Notes: generated from the letters alone by a model not told the origin. DNA of 59,069 nucleotides from Mycobacterium interjectum (GCA_002102225.1 LQPB01000065.1:1-59069), one strand, 5' to 3'. Positions 25,281 through 33,435 are shown, counted from the first letter of the stretch. Translations and numbers: made by a program.

Positions 25281-26189
25281 ATGGCCGCAACGACTTCGAG
25301 CGTCACCGCCTCCGACGGCGCCACCCTGGCGGTCCACCGGTACACCGAGATCGACGCCGCGCGCCCGACCATCCTCGCCATCCACGGCTGGCCCGACAAC
25401 CACCACCTCTGGGATCCGGTGGCCCGGGAACTCGAGGAACGTTACGCCGGGCGCTACAACGTCGTCGCGTACGACGTGCGCGGCGCCGGCGAATCATCGC
25501 GCCCCGCAAGGCGATCCGCCTACTCCTTCGCGCAACTGGTGTCCGACATCGGCGCGGTGATCGACAGCCTCGGCGTCGGGCGGGTCCACCTGCTGGCCCA
25601 CGACTGGGGCTCGATCGCGGCTTGGGCGGCCGTCACCGACGACGACGTGATGGCCAAAGTTGCTTCGTTCACGTCGATTTCGGGGCCGCACCTGGGGTAC
25701 GCGGGGCGATTCCTGCGCTCGGCGCGCACGCCGCGGGCGGTGGGCCAGGTCGCGATGCAGCTGCTGGGGTCGCTGTACATCGCGTTCTTCCTGTGCCCCG
25801 GCGTGCCGGAGCTGGCGTTCCGCTCCCGGATCGGCGTGCTGGTCCATCGGGCCCTGGAGCGCATCGGGCGGCCCCGCACCGGCGGCCGGCGCGACCCGAC
25901 GCCGCGATCCATCGGCGACTACGTCACCGGGCTCAAGCTGTACCGCGCGAACATGCCCGGGCCGATGCTGTCGCCCGGGCCGGTGCTGCCGCAGACCGCC
26001 GTCGCCGTGCAGACCCTGGTGCCCCGCCGCGACGTCTTCGTCACGCCCGCCCTGCAGCGGTTCACCGGCTCAATTCCGCACGGCGGCAGGGTGATTCCCA
26101 TCGAAGGCGGGCACTGGGTAGTCACGTCGCGTCCCGAGGTCATCGCCGAGTTGACCGCCGAATGGGTCGATCGGCACGTCAACGCTTGA
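25281..26189 (+). CDS. Alpha/beta hydrolase with Asp nucleophile (epoxide hydrolase-like)
   Basis: A 302-residue alpha/beta-hydrolase: oxyanion motif HGWPDN at 35-40, nucleophile elbow HDWGS with D108, and general-base H278 in EGGHWV. Asp in the elbow points to epoxide hydrolase or haloalkane dehalogenase chemistry rather than a serine esterase. It resembles the N-terminal half of EphD, but no SDR half is fused here. It starts 3 bp after the metal-dependent hydrolase gene and overlaps the convergent GNAT gene by 11 bp. Confidence 0.83.
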   Translation: MAATTSSVTASDGATLAVHRYTEIDAARPTILAIHGWPDNHHLWDPVARELEERYAGRYNVVAYDVRGAGESSRPARRSAYSFAQLVSDIGAVIDSLGVGRVHLLAHDWGSIAAWAAVTDDDVMAKVASFTSISGPHLGYAGRFLRSARTPRAVGQVAMQLLGSLYIAFFLCPGVPELAFRSRIGVLVHRALERIGRPRTGGRRDPTPRSIGDYVTGLKLYRANMPGPMLSPGPVLPQTAVAVQTLVPRRDVFVTPALQRFTGSIPHGGRVIPIEGGHWVVTSRPEVIAELTAEWVDRHVNA

Positions 26190-26688
26190 GGCGGTATCCG
26201 AGGTGGGCCACCTTGATGCCGGGCAGCGGCTCCCAATCGAGGGTGCGGCCGTCGGCCCGGAAGTTGTTCTTCTCGTAGAAGCGGCGCGCCTTGTTGTTTT
26301 GCTCGGCGCACCACAGGATCACGTCACCGGACGGGTGTGAGCCGAGGACCTCGTCGAGCAGGCGGCCCCCGATGCCGTGCCGCTGGCTTTCCTCGGCGAT
26401 GTAGAGCGCGTCGACGAGCAGGTCATCAGGCTGGTCGGAATCGGGCCCGAAGATGGCCACGCCGAGGGTGCGGCCGTCGGCCTCGGCGACCCACATGCGC
26501 CACCCGTGACGCTTCAGGCTCTGCGGGTAGATCTCGGCGACCCAGCGTTTCGGCGGCCCCAACAGGTCGAGCACCTGGGGCAGCAGGATCCCGGCCCACG
26601 ACCGCCGCCACACCGGGTAGTGCATCGCCGCGACCTCGGGGAAGTCGTCCGGGGTGGCTTCCCGGATCGCGATGTCGCTGGCCTCCAC
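26179..26688 (-). CDS. GNAT-family N-acetyltransferase
   Basis: A 169-residue GCN5-related acetyltransferase: IREATPDDFPEVAAMHYPVW at the N terminus, the acetyl-CoA-binding region ALYIAEESQRHGIGGRLLDE near residue 94 and the closing NNKARRFYEKNNF near residue 130. The acceptor is unknown. Position and strand match Rv2775. Its stop overlaps the tail of the convergent hydrolase gene. It lies 10 bp downstream of the TetR gene on the same strand. Confidence 0.85.
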   Translation of the reverse strand: MEASDIAIREATPDDFPEVAAMHYPVWRRSWAGILLPQVLDLLGPPKRWVAEIYPQSLKRHGWRMWVAEADGRTLGVAIFGPDSDQPDDLLVDALYIAEESQRHGIGGRLLDEVLGSHPSGDVILWCAEQNNKARRFYEKNNFRADGRTLDWEPLPGIKVAHLGYRLKR

Positions 26689-26698
26689 ACGCTAAAGG

Positions 26699-27334
26699 CT
26701 ACGGCCGCCCCTCCAGGTAGGCCGCCAGCGCGTTCGTCAGCCCCCGGCGCGCCATGTCGAGGTCGGCATAGGAGCCCAGCTGGCGCTCGGAAACCAGGCC
26801 ACGCATCGCCCCGGGGATGAGGGCGGCCACCTCACGCAGCCGGTCGGGGTCGACGTCCAGGCCGGCGAAGGCGTGCTGGCAGGTCTCGAGCCAGCTCTTG
26901 CCCCAGGAGAACAGCTCGGCGGCGGTGCGCGGGTAGAGGCGCTCCAGCTCACGGGGGTCGCGGGGGAGCGCGGCGCGCAGGTTTTCGATCGCGCGCGAAT
27001 CCGCCGATGCCAGGCCGCGGTACAGGGTGTCGATGATGGCGCCGACGCGTTCCCGCAGCGGTGCGTCCGGTCGCACCGGTGTGGACAGCGTGGAGAACGT
27101 GGCGGCGCGCCGCTCCGCGGTGCGGTGCAGCACGGCCGCCCAGAACCCGTCGGCGTCGCCGAACTGGTATTGCACCGCGCCCCAGGTGGCGCCGATGTCC
27201 TTGGCGATGCGGTTGGCCGATACCGAGCCCGGCTCGCCGGAGGCCAGCGACTTCAGCGCGGCCTCGAGCATGCTCTCCCGCGTCGCGTGGCCGCGCCGGT
27301 TGGGGCGCCGCCCGGCGACCTTGGCTTCGGTCAC
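26699..27334 (-). CDS. TetR-family transcriptional regulator
   Basis: A 211-residue regulator with an N-terminal helix-turn-helix (ATRESMLEAALKSLAS, then NRIAKDIGATWGAVQYQF, residues about 17-60) and a helical ligand domain. It is divergent from the Rieske-DapB-like operon across 79 bp and probably controls it. TAGGCT on the minus strand (27341-27346) lies 6 nt before the GTG, so translation is probably leaderless. The ligand is unknown. Confidence 0.85.
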   Translation of the reverse strand: MTEAKVAGRRPNRRGHATRESMLEAALKSLASGEPGSVSANRIAKDIGATWGAVQYQFGDADGFWAAVLHRTAERRAATFSTLSTPVRPDAPLRERVGAIIDTLYRGLASADSRAIENLRAALPRDPRELERLYPRTAAELFSWGKSWLETCQHAFAGLDVDPDRLREVAALIPGAMRGLVSERQLGSYADLDMARRGLTNALAAYLEGRP

Positions 27335-27340
27335 CCGCCT

Positions 27341-27346
27341 AGCCTA
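27341..27346 (-). promoter_or_regulatory. -10 element of the tetR gene (leaderless)
   Basis: TAGGCT on the minus strand followed by 6 nt and GTG at 27334. Confidence 0.45.
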
Positions 27347-27366
27347 ACATTTTCATAGAGGGTACT

Positions 27367-27379
27367 GTGATTCTGTCAC
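27367..27379. promoter_or_regulatory. Possible TetR operator (short inverted repeat)
   Basis: GTGA-TTCTG-TCAC, a perfect 4-bp inverted repeat with 5-bp spacer in the tetR-Rieske gap, directly after a TACTGT -10 candidate (27363-27368). The arms are short, so this is tentative. Confidence 0.3.
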
Positions 27380-27400
27380 GAACCGAGGAGGGGCGCTCAC

Positions 27401-27421
27401 ATGGCAGGGCTCGATGGCTAA
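27401..27421 (+). CDS. Upstream mini-ORF (6 codons) before the Rieske gene
   Basis: ATG at 27401 reads MAGLDG then TAA and has the best ribosome site of the region (GAGGAGGGG at about 27385-27393). The Rieske ATG at 27414 lies inside it in another frame. It may couple or tune translation of the oxygenase. Otherwise it is chance or a sign that the oxygenase start is misplaced. Confidence 0.35.
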   Translation: MAGLDG

Positions 27422-28412
27422 GCCGCCATTGTCGATGAAGCCGACGGGATGGTTCCAGGTCGCCTGGTCCGACGAGATCGGCGTGGGCGACGTACACCGG
27501 ATGAAGTACTTCGACCAGGAGATGGTCGCGTGGCGTGCCGAGACGGGCGAGCTCACGGTGATGAACGCCTACTGCGAGCACCTCGGCGCACACCTCGGGT
27601 ACGGCGGCAAGGTCGTCGGCGAGGTGCTGCAGTGCCCGTTCCACGGCTGGCAGTGGAACTCCCAGGGCCGCAACGTCTGCATCCCGTATCAGGATCGGCC
27701 GAACCGCGGCAGGCGGATGCGCACCTACCCCGTGGTGGAGCGCAACGGGTCGGTCTACATCTGGCACGACGCGCAGCGCCGCGACCCCTACTTCGAACCG
27801 CCCGACGTGTTCGCCTCGTTCGACGACGGCCGCGGCGCGGGCGACTACTACCCGCAGCAGCGGCTGCTGCGCGGCGGCCTGGAGCTGCACCCGCAGTACG
27901 TGCTCGAAAACGGCGTGGACTTCGCGCATTTCAAGTTCGTGCACAACACGCCGATCGTGCCGGTGTTCACCCGCCACGACTTCGCCGACCCGGTGTCCTT
28001 CGTGGACTTCACCATCACCTTCGAGGGCGACGACGGCCAGAAGATCGAGGACGTCAACAGCGGCGTGGAGGCCATCAACGGCGGGCTGGGCATCGCCGTC
28101 ACCAAGAGTTGGGGCATGGTCGACAACCGCACCATCTCCGCGGTGACCCCGGTCGACGAATTCACCTCCGACGTCCGGTTCATGGTCTACATCGGCCGCA
28201 CGCCGGGCAAGGATCCGGTGCGCGCCGAGCGCAAGGCGGCCGAATTCGGGCGGGAAGTGATACGGCAGTTCGAGCAGGACATCGAGATCTGGCGGCACCA
28301 GCGCTACTCCGACCCGCCCGCGCTGGCCCCCGACGAATACGAAGGTTTCACCGCAATCCGCAACTGGGCCAAGCAGTTTTATCCCGAGCTCTACGCGTCG
28401 CAGAAAGGCTGA
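27414..28412 (+). CDS. Rieske [2Fe-2S] non-haem iron oxygenase, KshA-like
   Basis: A 332-residue terminal oxygenase. The Rieske cluster ligands are C54-x-H56 and C74-xx-H77 (AYCEHLG...LQCPFHGW); the mononuclear iron site is N166/D169/H172/H177 in ENGVDFAHFKFVH. The architecture resembles ketosteroid 9-alpha-hydroxylase oxygenase KshA and related sterol oxygenases, so a steroid-like substrate is plausible. No reductase gene is adjacent. The start is ambiguous: ATG 27414 (weak AGGG site) or ATG 27435 (MKPTGWFQ). A DapB-like dehydrogenase follows after 6 bp. Confidence 0.87.
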   Translation: MAKPPLSMKPTGWFQVAWSDEIGVGDVHRMKYFDQEMVAWRAETGELTVMNAYCEHLGAHLGYGGKVVGEVLQCPFHGWQWNSQGRNVCIPYQDRPNRGRRMRTYPVVERNGSVYIWHDAQRRDPYFEPPDVFASFDDGRGAGDYYPQQRLLRGGLELHPQYVLENGVDFAHFKFVHNTPIVPVFTRHDFADPVSFVDFTITFEGDDGQKIEDVNSGVEAINGGLGIAVTKSWGMVDNRTISAVTPVDEFTSDVRFMVYIGRTPGKDPVRAERKAAEFGREVIRQFEQDIEIWRHQRYSDPPALAPDEYEGFTAIRNWAKQFYPELYASQKG

Positions 28413-28418
28413 CCCGCA

Positions 28419-29507
28419 ATGAATGCACCCGCTCGACCGATCCGCGTCTTCCAGGTGGCCACCGGAAACGTCGGTTCGGAGATGATCAAGCGGATCGCCA
28501 CCCAGCCGGACCTGGAACTCATTGGCGTGCATTGCTATTCGCCGGACAAGATCGGTCGGGATGCCGGAGAGCTCGCGGGCATCGGGCCCAACGGGGTGAC
28601 GGCCACGGGGACGATCGAGGAGATCGTCGCCGCCAAGCCGGACGTCCTGACGTTTCACGGCGTGTTCCCCGACGAGGATCTCTACGTCACGGTGCTCGAG
28701 GCGGGCATCAACATCGTCACCACCGCCGACTGGATCACCGGCTGGCACCGCGACAAGAACCATCCGCACCCGTCGGGGAAGCCGGTGACCCAGCTGCTGT
28801 CCGAGGCCTGCGAGAAGGGCGGCGCCACGTTCTACGGGACGGGCATGAACCCCGGCCTGAACCAAATCCTCGGCGTGGTGTGTTCGGCCGACGTCGCCGA
28901 CATCGAGAACGTCACCACCATCGAATCCGTCGACGTCTCCTGCCACCACTCCAAGGACACCTGGATCGAGGTGGGCTACGGCCAGCCGGTCGACGACCCG
29001 GAGATCCCCGCGAAGCTGGAGAAATACACCCGCGTCTTCGCCGACAGCGTGCTGATGATGGCCGACTGCTTCGACCTGACCCTGGACGAGGTGAAGTTCA
29101 GCTACGAGTTGGGCGCCTGCACCAAGGACGTCGACCTGGGCTGGTACACGCTGCCCAAGGGCTCGCTGGGCGGCAACTACCTCAAGTACCAGGGCATGGT
29201 GGACGGGGTGCCCCGCGTCGAGACGCACCTGGAGTGGCAGATGACCCCGCACACCGATCCGAGCTGGAACATCAAGGGCTGCTACATCACCCAGATCAAG
29301 GGCGACCCGTGCATCTACAACAAGCACATGATCTTCCCCAAGCCCGGCGTCGACCTGTCGAACCCGGACAACTTCGCCTCGATCGGCATGACCGTCACCG
29401 GCATGCCCGCGCTCGCCGCCATCAAGTCGGTGGTCTCGGCGCCGCCGGGCCTGATCACCAGCGCCGACCTGCCGCTGCGCGGGTTCGCGGGGCGGTTCAA
29501 GAAGTAA
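28419..29507 (+). CDS. DapB-like NAD(P)-dependent dehydrogenase
   Basis: A 362-residue protein with an N-terminal Rossmann domain of the dihydrodipicolinate-reductase type (FQVATGNVGSEMIKRI) and GTGMNPGLN near residue 145. It belongs to the large mycobacterial family annotated as dihydrodipicolinate reductase-like or 2,4-diaminopentanoate dehydrogenase-like. It is not the lysine-pathway DapB, which is encoded separately at 30986. Coupling to the Rieske oxygenase suggests oxidation or reduction of the same metabolite. The substrate is unknown. Confidence 0.8.
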   Translation: MNAPARPIRVFQVATGNVGSEMIKRIATQPDLELIGVHCYSPDKIGRDAGELAGIGPNGVTATGTIEEIVAAKPDVLTFHGVFPDEDLYVTVLEAGINIVTTADWITGWHRDKNHPHPSGKPVTQLLSEACEKGGATFYGTGMNPGLNQILGVVCSADVADIENVTTIESVDVSCHHSKDTWIEVGYGQPVDDPEIPAKLEKYTRVFADSVLMMADCFDLTLDEVKFSYELGACTKDVDLGWYTLPKGSLGGNYLKYQGMVDGVPRVETHLEWQMTPHTDPSWNIKGCYITQIKGDPCIYNKHMIFPKPGVDLSNPDNFASIGMTVTGMPALAAIKSVVSAPPGLITSADLPLRGFAGRFKK

Positions 29508-29515
29508 GGGCACGG

Positions 29516-30883
29516 TCAAGGACCCTCGTCGTCTTCGTCGTCAGCGAAGAGGCGCTCCGGGTGGTGATAGTCGTTGGTGCGCGCGCCGCGGTCCAAGTGC
29601 GGCGGCGGGATCCACTCGGTGCGCCCGTTGGGCAGTTTCCTTGTCTTCCAACCCATTTCCACCAGCTTGTGGTGGGGCGGGCAGGCGAAGGTGAGCTTGT
29701 CGGCGTCGGTGCGCCCGCCCGTCGCCCACTCGTCGATGTGGTGAACTTCGCTCCAGTAGCCCGGCGCGTCGCAGCCCGGGTGCGTGCAGCCGCGGTCCTT
29801 GGCGTAGAGGACTATGCGCTGATCCGGTGAGGCTATTCGCCGGGTGCGCCCCAGATACAAGGGCCGCCCCGAGTGTTCGTCGAACACGGTGAGGTAGTGG
29901 TAGGCATGGCTGGCCATCCGGATCACCTCGCGCATCGGCACCACCGTGCCGCCGCCCGTCACCGCCAGGCCCGCGCCCGACGCCAGCTCCTGCAGCGTGG
30001 TCGACACGATGACGGTGACCGGCAAACCGTTGTGCACACCGAGCTTCGGATCGCCGAGCTGGCCGCGCACCAGGGCGTTGAGCGCGTCGTGTTGGCGCTG
30101 GGCGTGGCTGCGGGAATCGCGGCGTGCGCGGTCTTCGTCGGGTTCGCCGGTGACGCAAGCGGTTTCGTCGTCGGGGTTACACATCCCGGGCGCCGCGAAG
30201 CGCGCCAGCCATGCGTCGATGTTGGCCCGTAACTCCGGCGACGCCACCAGCTTGCCGACGCTCATCCCATCCGGGCGTTGGCCGCACCAGGTGAAGCCGC
30301 GCTGGCGCTCGCGGTCGGCATCGGAGTATTTCCCATCGGGATTGATCCGCGCCGCGCATTGGCGCGCCACTTTCTCCAGCTGATCGGGACGCAACTTGGT
30401 CGCTTGGCGCGCCAGAAATCGCTCGGCGTCCGCCACAGCGTCGACCGGCGTCGCTTCCGGCAGGCCGCGAACGAACGTCTGGATCACTTGCAGGTGCTGC
30501 CCGTCGAGCAGGCCGCGCCGCCACGCCTTGGCGGTGGCCGGCAGCTCCGGCGGCAACTCCTGGCCGGTCAGCGTCAGGCGCGGGGAGAGCTGTTCGGCGT
30601 CGCGGAGCCGGCGGGCCGCCTCGGCGCAGCTGATTCGCAGCCAGTCGGCGATCACCTTGTGGGCCGGGCCGCCGATATGCGCGGGATCCTCCTTGGCCAG
30701 GCCCGCCATCACGTCGTGGTTGGACGCGATCTGGGTTCGTATCGCCTTCTCCATTCGCACCAGCGCCCGCAGCCGGACGGCGGGGGCCACGGTGCCGAAG
30801 TCGACCCCGGCGATGAGAGCCACGGCCGCGTCGAGCGCGTCCAATCCGGCGCTCAGTTCCGCCGGACCTTCGATCGAACCCAT
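29516..30883 (-). CDS. DUF222 / HNH endonuclease domain protein (13E12-type)
   Basis: A 455-residue protein with an N-terminal helical DUF222 region and a C-terminal HNH nuclease motif: CTHPGCDAPGYWSEVHHIDE near residue 380, then the final His in CPPHHKLV. This is the family of the mycobacterial 13E12 repeats, often present in many copies and sometimes inside mobile introns elsewhere. No element boundaries are visible around it, and its role is unknown. The ATG at 30883 has TATCAT 6 nt upstream on the minus strand (30890-30895), suggesting leaderless expression. Confidence 0.88.
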   Translation of the reverse strand: MGSIEGPAELSAGLDALDAAVALIAGVDFGTVAPAVRLRALVRMEKAIRTQIASNHDVMAGLAKEDPAHIGGPAHKVIADWLRISCAEAARRLRDAEQLSPRLTLTGQELPPELPATAKAWRRGLLDGQHLQVIQTFVRGLPEATPVDAVADAERFLARQATKLRPDQLEKVARQCAARINPDGKYSDADRERQRGFTWCGQRPDGMSVGKLVASPELRANIDAWLARFAAPGMCNPDDETACVTGEPDEDRARRDSRSHAQRQHDALNALVRGQLGDPKLGVHNGLPVTVIVSTTLQELASGAGLAVTGGGTVVPMREVIRMASHAYHYLTVFDEHSGRPLYLGRTRRIASPDQRIVLYAKDRGCTHPGCDAPGYWSEVHHIDEWATGGRTDADKLTFACPPHHKLVEMGWKTRKLPNGRTEWIPPPHLDRGARTNDYHHPERLFADDEDDEGP

Positions 30884-30889
30884 GTTCGA

Positions 30890-30895
30890 ATGATA
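30890..30895 (-). promoter_or_regulatory. -10 element of the HNH gene (leaderless)
   Basis: TATCAT on the minus strand followed by 6 nt and the ATG at 30883. Confidence 0.45.
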
Positions 30896-30934
30896 TCGGC
30901 GGGTGGCGACACCGGCACCCGAGAATGCGGTGCC

Positions 30935-30961
30935 TGTGGATCAACACCGAACTGTGGATAA
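30935..30961. promoter_or_regulatory. Pair of DnaA-box-like 9-mers
   Basis: TGTGGATCA (30935-30943) and TGTGGATAA (30953-30961) are direct repeats 18 bp apart. The second is the exact complement of the classical DnaA box TTATCCACA. They precede the dapB -10. Confidence 0.4.
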
Positions 30962-30973
30962 AACCCCGCGGTC

Positions 30974-30979
30974 TAGGGT
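30974..30979 (+). promoter_or_regulatory. -10 element of dapB (leaderless)
   Basis: TAGGGT followed by 6 nt and the ATG at 30986. Confidence 0.5.
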
Positions 30980-30985
30980 GAAACC

Positions 30986-31720
30986 ATGCGGGTAGGGGTG
31001 CTGGGAGCCAAGGGCAAGGTCGGCTCGACGATGGTGGCGGCCGTCCAGGCCGCCGACGACCTGACGTTGTCCGCGGAGGTGGACGAGGGCGATCCGCTGA
31101 GCCTGCTCACCGACGGCGACACCGAGGTCGTCATCGACTTCACCCACCCCGACGTGGTGATGGGCAACCTGGAGTTCCTGATCGGCAACGGAATTCACGC
31201 CGTGGTGGGCACGACGGGGTTCACCCAGGAGCGCCTCGACCAGGTGCAGGCGTGGCTCGCCGACAACAGCACGTCGGTGCTGATCGCGCCGAACTTCGCG
31301 ATCGGGGCGGTGCTGTCGATGCATTTCGCCAAGCAGGCCGCGCCGTTCTTCGACTCGGCCGAGGTCATCGAGCTGCACCACCCGCACAAGGCCGACGCCC
31401 CCTCGGGTACCGCGGCCCGCACCGCGAAGCTGATCGCCGAGGCCCGAAAAGGGTTGCCGCCCAACCCCGATGCCACCAGCAGCAGCCTGCCCGGCGCCCG
31501 CGGCGCCGACGTCGAGGGAATACCGGTGCACTCGGTGCGCCTCGCCGGGCTGGTCGCCCACCAGGAGATCCTGTTCGGGACCGAGGGGGAGACGCTGACC
31601 ATCCGACACGACAGCCTGGACCGCACGTCGTTCGTGCCGGGCGTGCTGCTGGCCGTGCGGCGGATCAGGGAACGCCCCGGCCTCACGGTGGGCCTCGAGC
31701 CCCTGCTCAACCTCCAATGA
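30986..31720 (+). CDS. dapB: 4-hydroxy-tetrahydrodipicolinate reductase
   Basis: NAD(P)H-dependent step of the diaminopimelate/lysine pathway after DapA. The 244 residues carry the nucleotide motif VGVLGAKGKVG, the VGTTGF loop near residue 75, and the signature ELHHPHKADAPSGTA near residue 131 with catalytic His and Lys. Two small genes follow with ATGA overlaps. dapA is in the same window at 51241. Confidence 0.97.
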   Translation: MRVGVLGAKGKVGSTMVAAVQAADDLTLSAEVDEGDPLSLLTDGDTEVVIDFTHPDVVMGNLEFLIGNGIHAVVGTTGFTQERLDQVQAWLADNSTSVLIAPNFAIGAVLSMHFAKQAAPFFDSAEVIELHHPHKADAPSGTAARTAKLIAEARKGLPPNPDATSSSLPGARGADVEGIPVHSVRLAGLVAHQEILFGTEGETLTIRHDSLDRTSFVPGVLLAVRRIRERPGLTVGLEPLLNLQ

Positions 31721-32172
31721 CCAAGACGCTGCGGATCCAGCTGCTCATCGCCTTCATGTGCCTGGCGTTGGTGGCGTACCTCGTGCTGCTGGGCCACCTG
31801 GCCATCGCGATGATCGGGTCGGGCCGCGCCGCCGCCGTGGGACTGGGCGTGGCGCTGCTGATCATGCCGGTCATCGGGCTGTGGGCGATGATCGCCACGC
31901 TGCGGGCCGGCTTCGCCCATCAGCGGCTCCCGCGCCTGATCGCCGCGGACGGAATGGAACTCGACACCAGCGCGCTGCCGCGGCGGGCGTCGGGCCGCGT
32001 CGAACGGGACGCGGCCGACGCCCTGTTCGCGACGGTGCGCACGGAGGTGGAGGCCGATCCGGACGACTGGCGGCGCTGGTACCGGCTGGCCCGCGCCTAC
32101 GACTACGCGGGCGATCGCCGCCGGGCGCGCGACGCGATGAAGACCGCCGTCACCATGCAGGCGCGCCGATGA
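31717..32172 (+). CDS. Small membrane protein with two transmembrane helices
   Basis: A 151-residue protein with two predicted membrane helices (residues about 9-30 and 40-64) and a soluble C-terminal region, with an RWYRLARAYDYAGDRRRA segment that looks like a TPR-type helix pair. It corresponds to Rv2772c. It overlaps dapB (ATGA) and the next gene (ATGA). Function unknown. Confidence 0.82.
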   Translation: MTKTLRIQLLIAFMCLALVAYLVLLGHLAIAMIGSGRAAAVGLGVALLIMPVIGLWAMIATLRAGFAHQRLPRLIAADGMELDTSALPRRASGRVERDAADALFATVRTEVEADPDDWRRWYRLARAYDYAGDRRRARDAMKTAVTMQARR

Positions 32173-32624
32173 GCAAGACGCTGCTGATCGTGCACCACAC
32201 CCCGTCGCCGCATACCCAGGAGATGTTCGAGGCCGTCGTTTCCGGTGCCACCGATCCCGAGATCGAGGGCGTGGAGGTGGTGCGGCGTCCCGCGCTCACC
32301 CTTTCGCCTGCCGACATGCTCGGCGCCGACGGCTACGTGCTCGGGACCCCGGCCAACCTGGGCTACATGAGCGGCGCGCTCAAGCACGCCTTCGATGTGT
32401 GCTACTACCCATGCCTCGACGCGACGCGCGGCCGCCCGTTCGGCGTGTACCTGCACGGCAACGAGGGCACCGAGGGCGCCGAGCGGGGCATCGAGGCCAT
32501 CACGACCGGGCTGGGCTGGACGAAAGCGGCACCCACCGTGGTGGTTTCGGGTAAGCCCAGCAAGGCCGACCTGGAATCGTGCTGGGAGCTGGGCGCGACG
32601 GTGGCCGCCCAGTTGATGGGATGA
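32169..32624 (+). CDS. Flavodoxin-like NAD(P)H-dependent oxidoreductase family protein
   Basis: A 151-residue flavodoxin-fold protein: LLIVHHTPSPHTQEMFEAV forms the FMN phosphate-binding loop region, and YVLGTPANLGYMSGALKHAF near residue 56 the second flavin loop. It corresponds to Rv2771c. The start overlaps the upstream stop. In M. tuberculosis PE/PPE genes follow; here a convergent thioesterase follows after 1 bp. Confidence 0.83.
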   Translation: MSKTLLIVHHTPSPHTQEMFEAVVSGATDPEIEGVEVVRRPALTLSPADMLGADGYVLGTPANLGYMSGALKHAFDVCYYPCLDATRGRPFGVYLHGNEGTEGAERGIEAITTGLGWTKAAPTVVVSGKPSKADLESCWELGATVAAQLMG

Positions 32625-32625
32625 G

Positions 32626-33435
32626 CTACTGATAGCTCGGCTGGAACGCGTCGGCGGGTTGGGCGATCGCCAGCGCCGTGCTGGAGCCGATCGGGCCGTG
32701 CCGGTCGAACAGGGTCGCGGTGCCGGTGGCCACACCCGCAGTGCCGTAATGGCTTTGGGCCGCCAGCCCGAGGAATTCGCCGTCCGGCAGGCGGCTCGCC
32801 GTGACGGTGTAGTCGGCGTTGATGTAGCGCAAACCGCCAGTGCCCCAATGGGTGAGCGAGCTGGTGATGTCGCCGACGAACCCCAGCCGGGTGAACGGCG
32901 TGAGCGGGTAGCCCTGCACCATCGGGCGGAACAGCCGCGTCCACGCGAACTTCTGGGAGTGGGCCTGTTCCCACTCGCCCGCCGCGATGCCGGGGCTGCC
33001 GCCGAGCGTGGCCCCGTAGCCCCAGATGAGGAACGGCAGGTCCGCTTCGAAGCCGTCGGAGCCGTCCGGCAGCGGCGGCATTTCGACCGGACCGGACCAA
33101 ACCTGCTGCTCGGGATGCTCGCCCCGCCGCAGGAACAGTGCGCTGGCCCGCGCGACGATCTGCCCGTTCTGCACCAGCGCCCCGTCGACGAGCTTGATGC
33201 GCCGGCCTTCGCGCAGCACAGAGGTCCGAATCTGGACCGGCTCGAGCAGGACGGGTCGCAGCAGATCGACCGTCAGGCGGGCGGGCTGGAGGTCGGGATC
33301 GAGCCCCGATCGCTCTATTCCCCACGCCAGCAGGCCGCCGACGTTCTGGCCGCCGAGCGTCGCGCCCCACGGTCCCCGGGTCAGCGCGCCCGGCAGGTAG
33401 GAGTCGCCGTCGACAGTGAAGAACGCCTCGGGCAT
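32626..33435 (-). CDS. Acyl-CoA thioesterase, double hot-dog family
   Basis: About 269 residues from ATG 33435. The fold is TesB-like, with two hot-dog repeats: an N-terminal half with TRGPWGATLGGQNVGGLLAW followed by the LRPVLLEPVQI strand, and a C-terminal half with LTHWGTGGLRYINADYTVTA. It would hydrolyse acyl-CoA esters and is divergent from an acyl-CoA ligase, an odd opposing pair that could reset CoA pools. A GTG at 33459 is an alternative start, but it would lie nearly on the palindrome at 33462-33473. Confidence 0.78.
   Translation of the reverse strand: MPEAFFTVDGDSYLPGALTRGPWGATLGGQNVGGLLAWGIERSGLDPDLQPARLTVDLLRPVLLEPVQIRTSVLREGRRIKLVDGALVQNGQIVARASALFLRRGEHPEQQVWSGPVEMPPLPDGSDGFEADLPFLIWGYGATLGGSPGIAAGEWEQAHSQKFAWTRLFRPMVQGYPLTPFTRLGFVGDITSSLTHWGTGGLRYINADYTVTASRLPDGEFLGLAAQSHYGTAGVATGTATLFDRHGPIGSSTALAIAQPADAFQPSYQ

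Noticed and set aside
29516..30883. HNH protein as part of an insertion element or intron
   Set aside because: No terminal repeats, target duplication or intron structure is visible at its borders.
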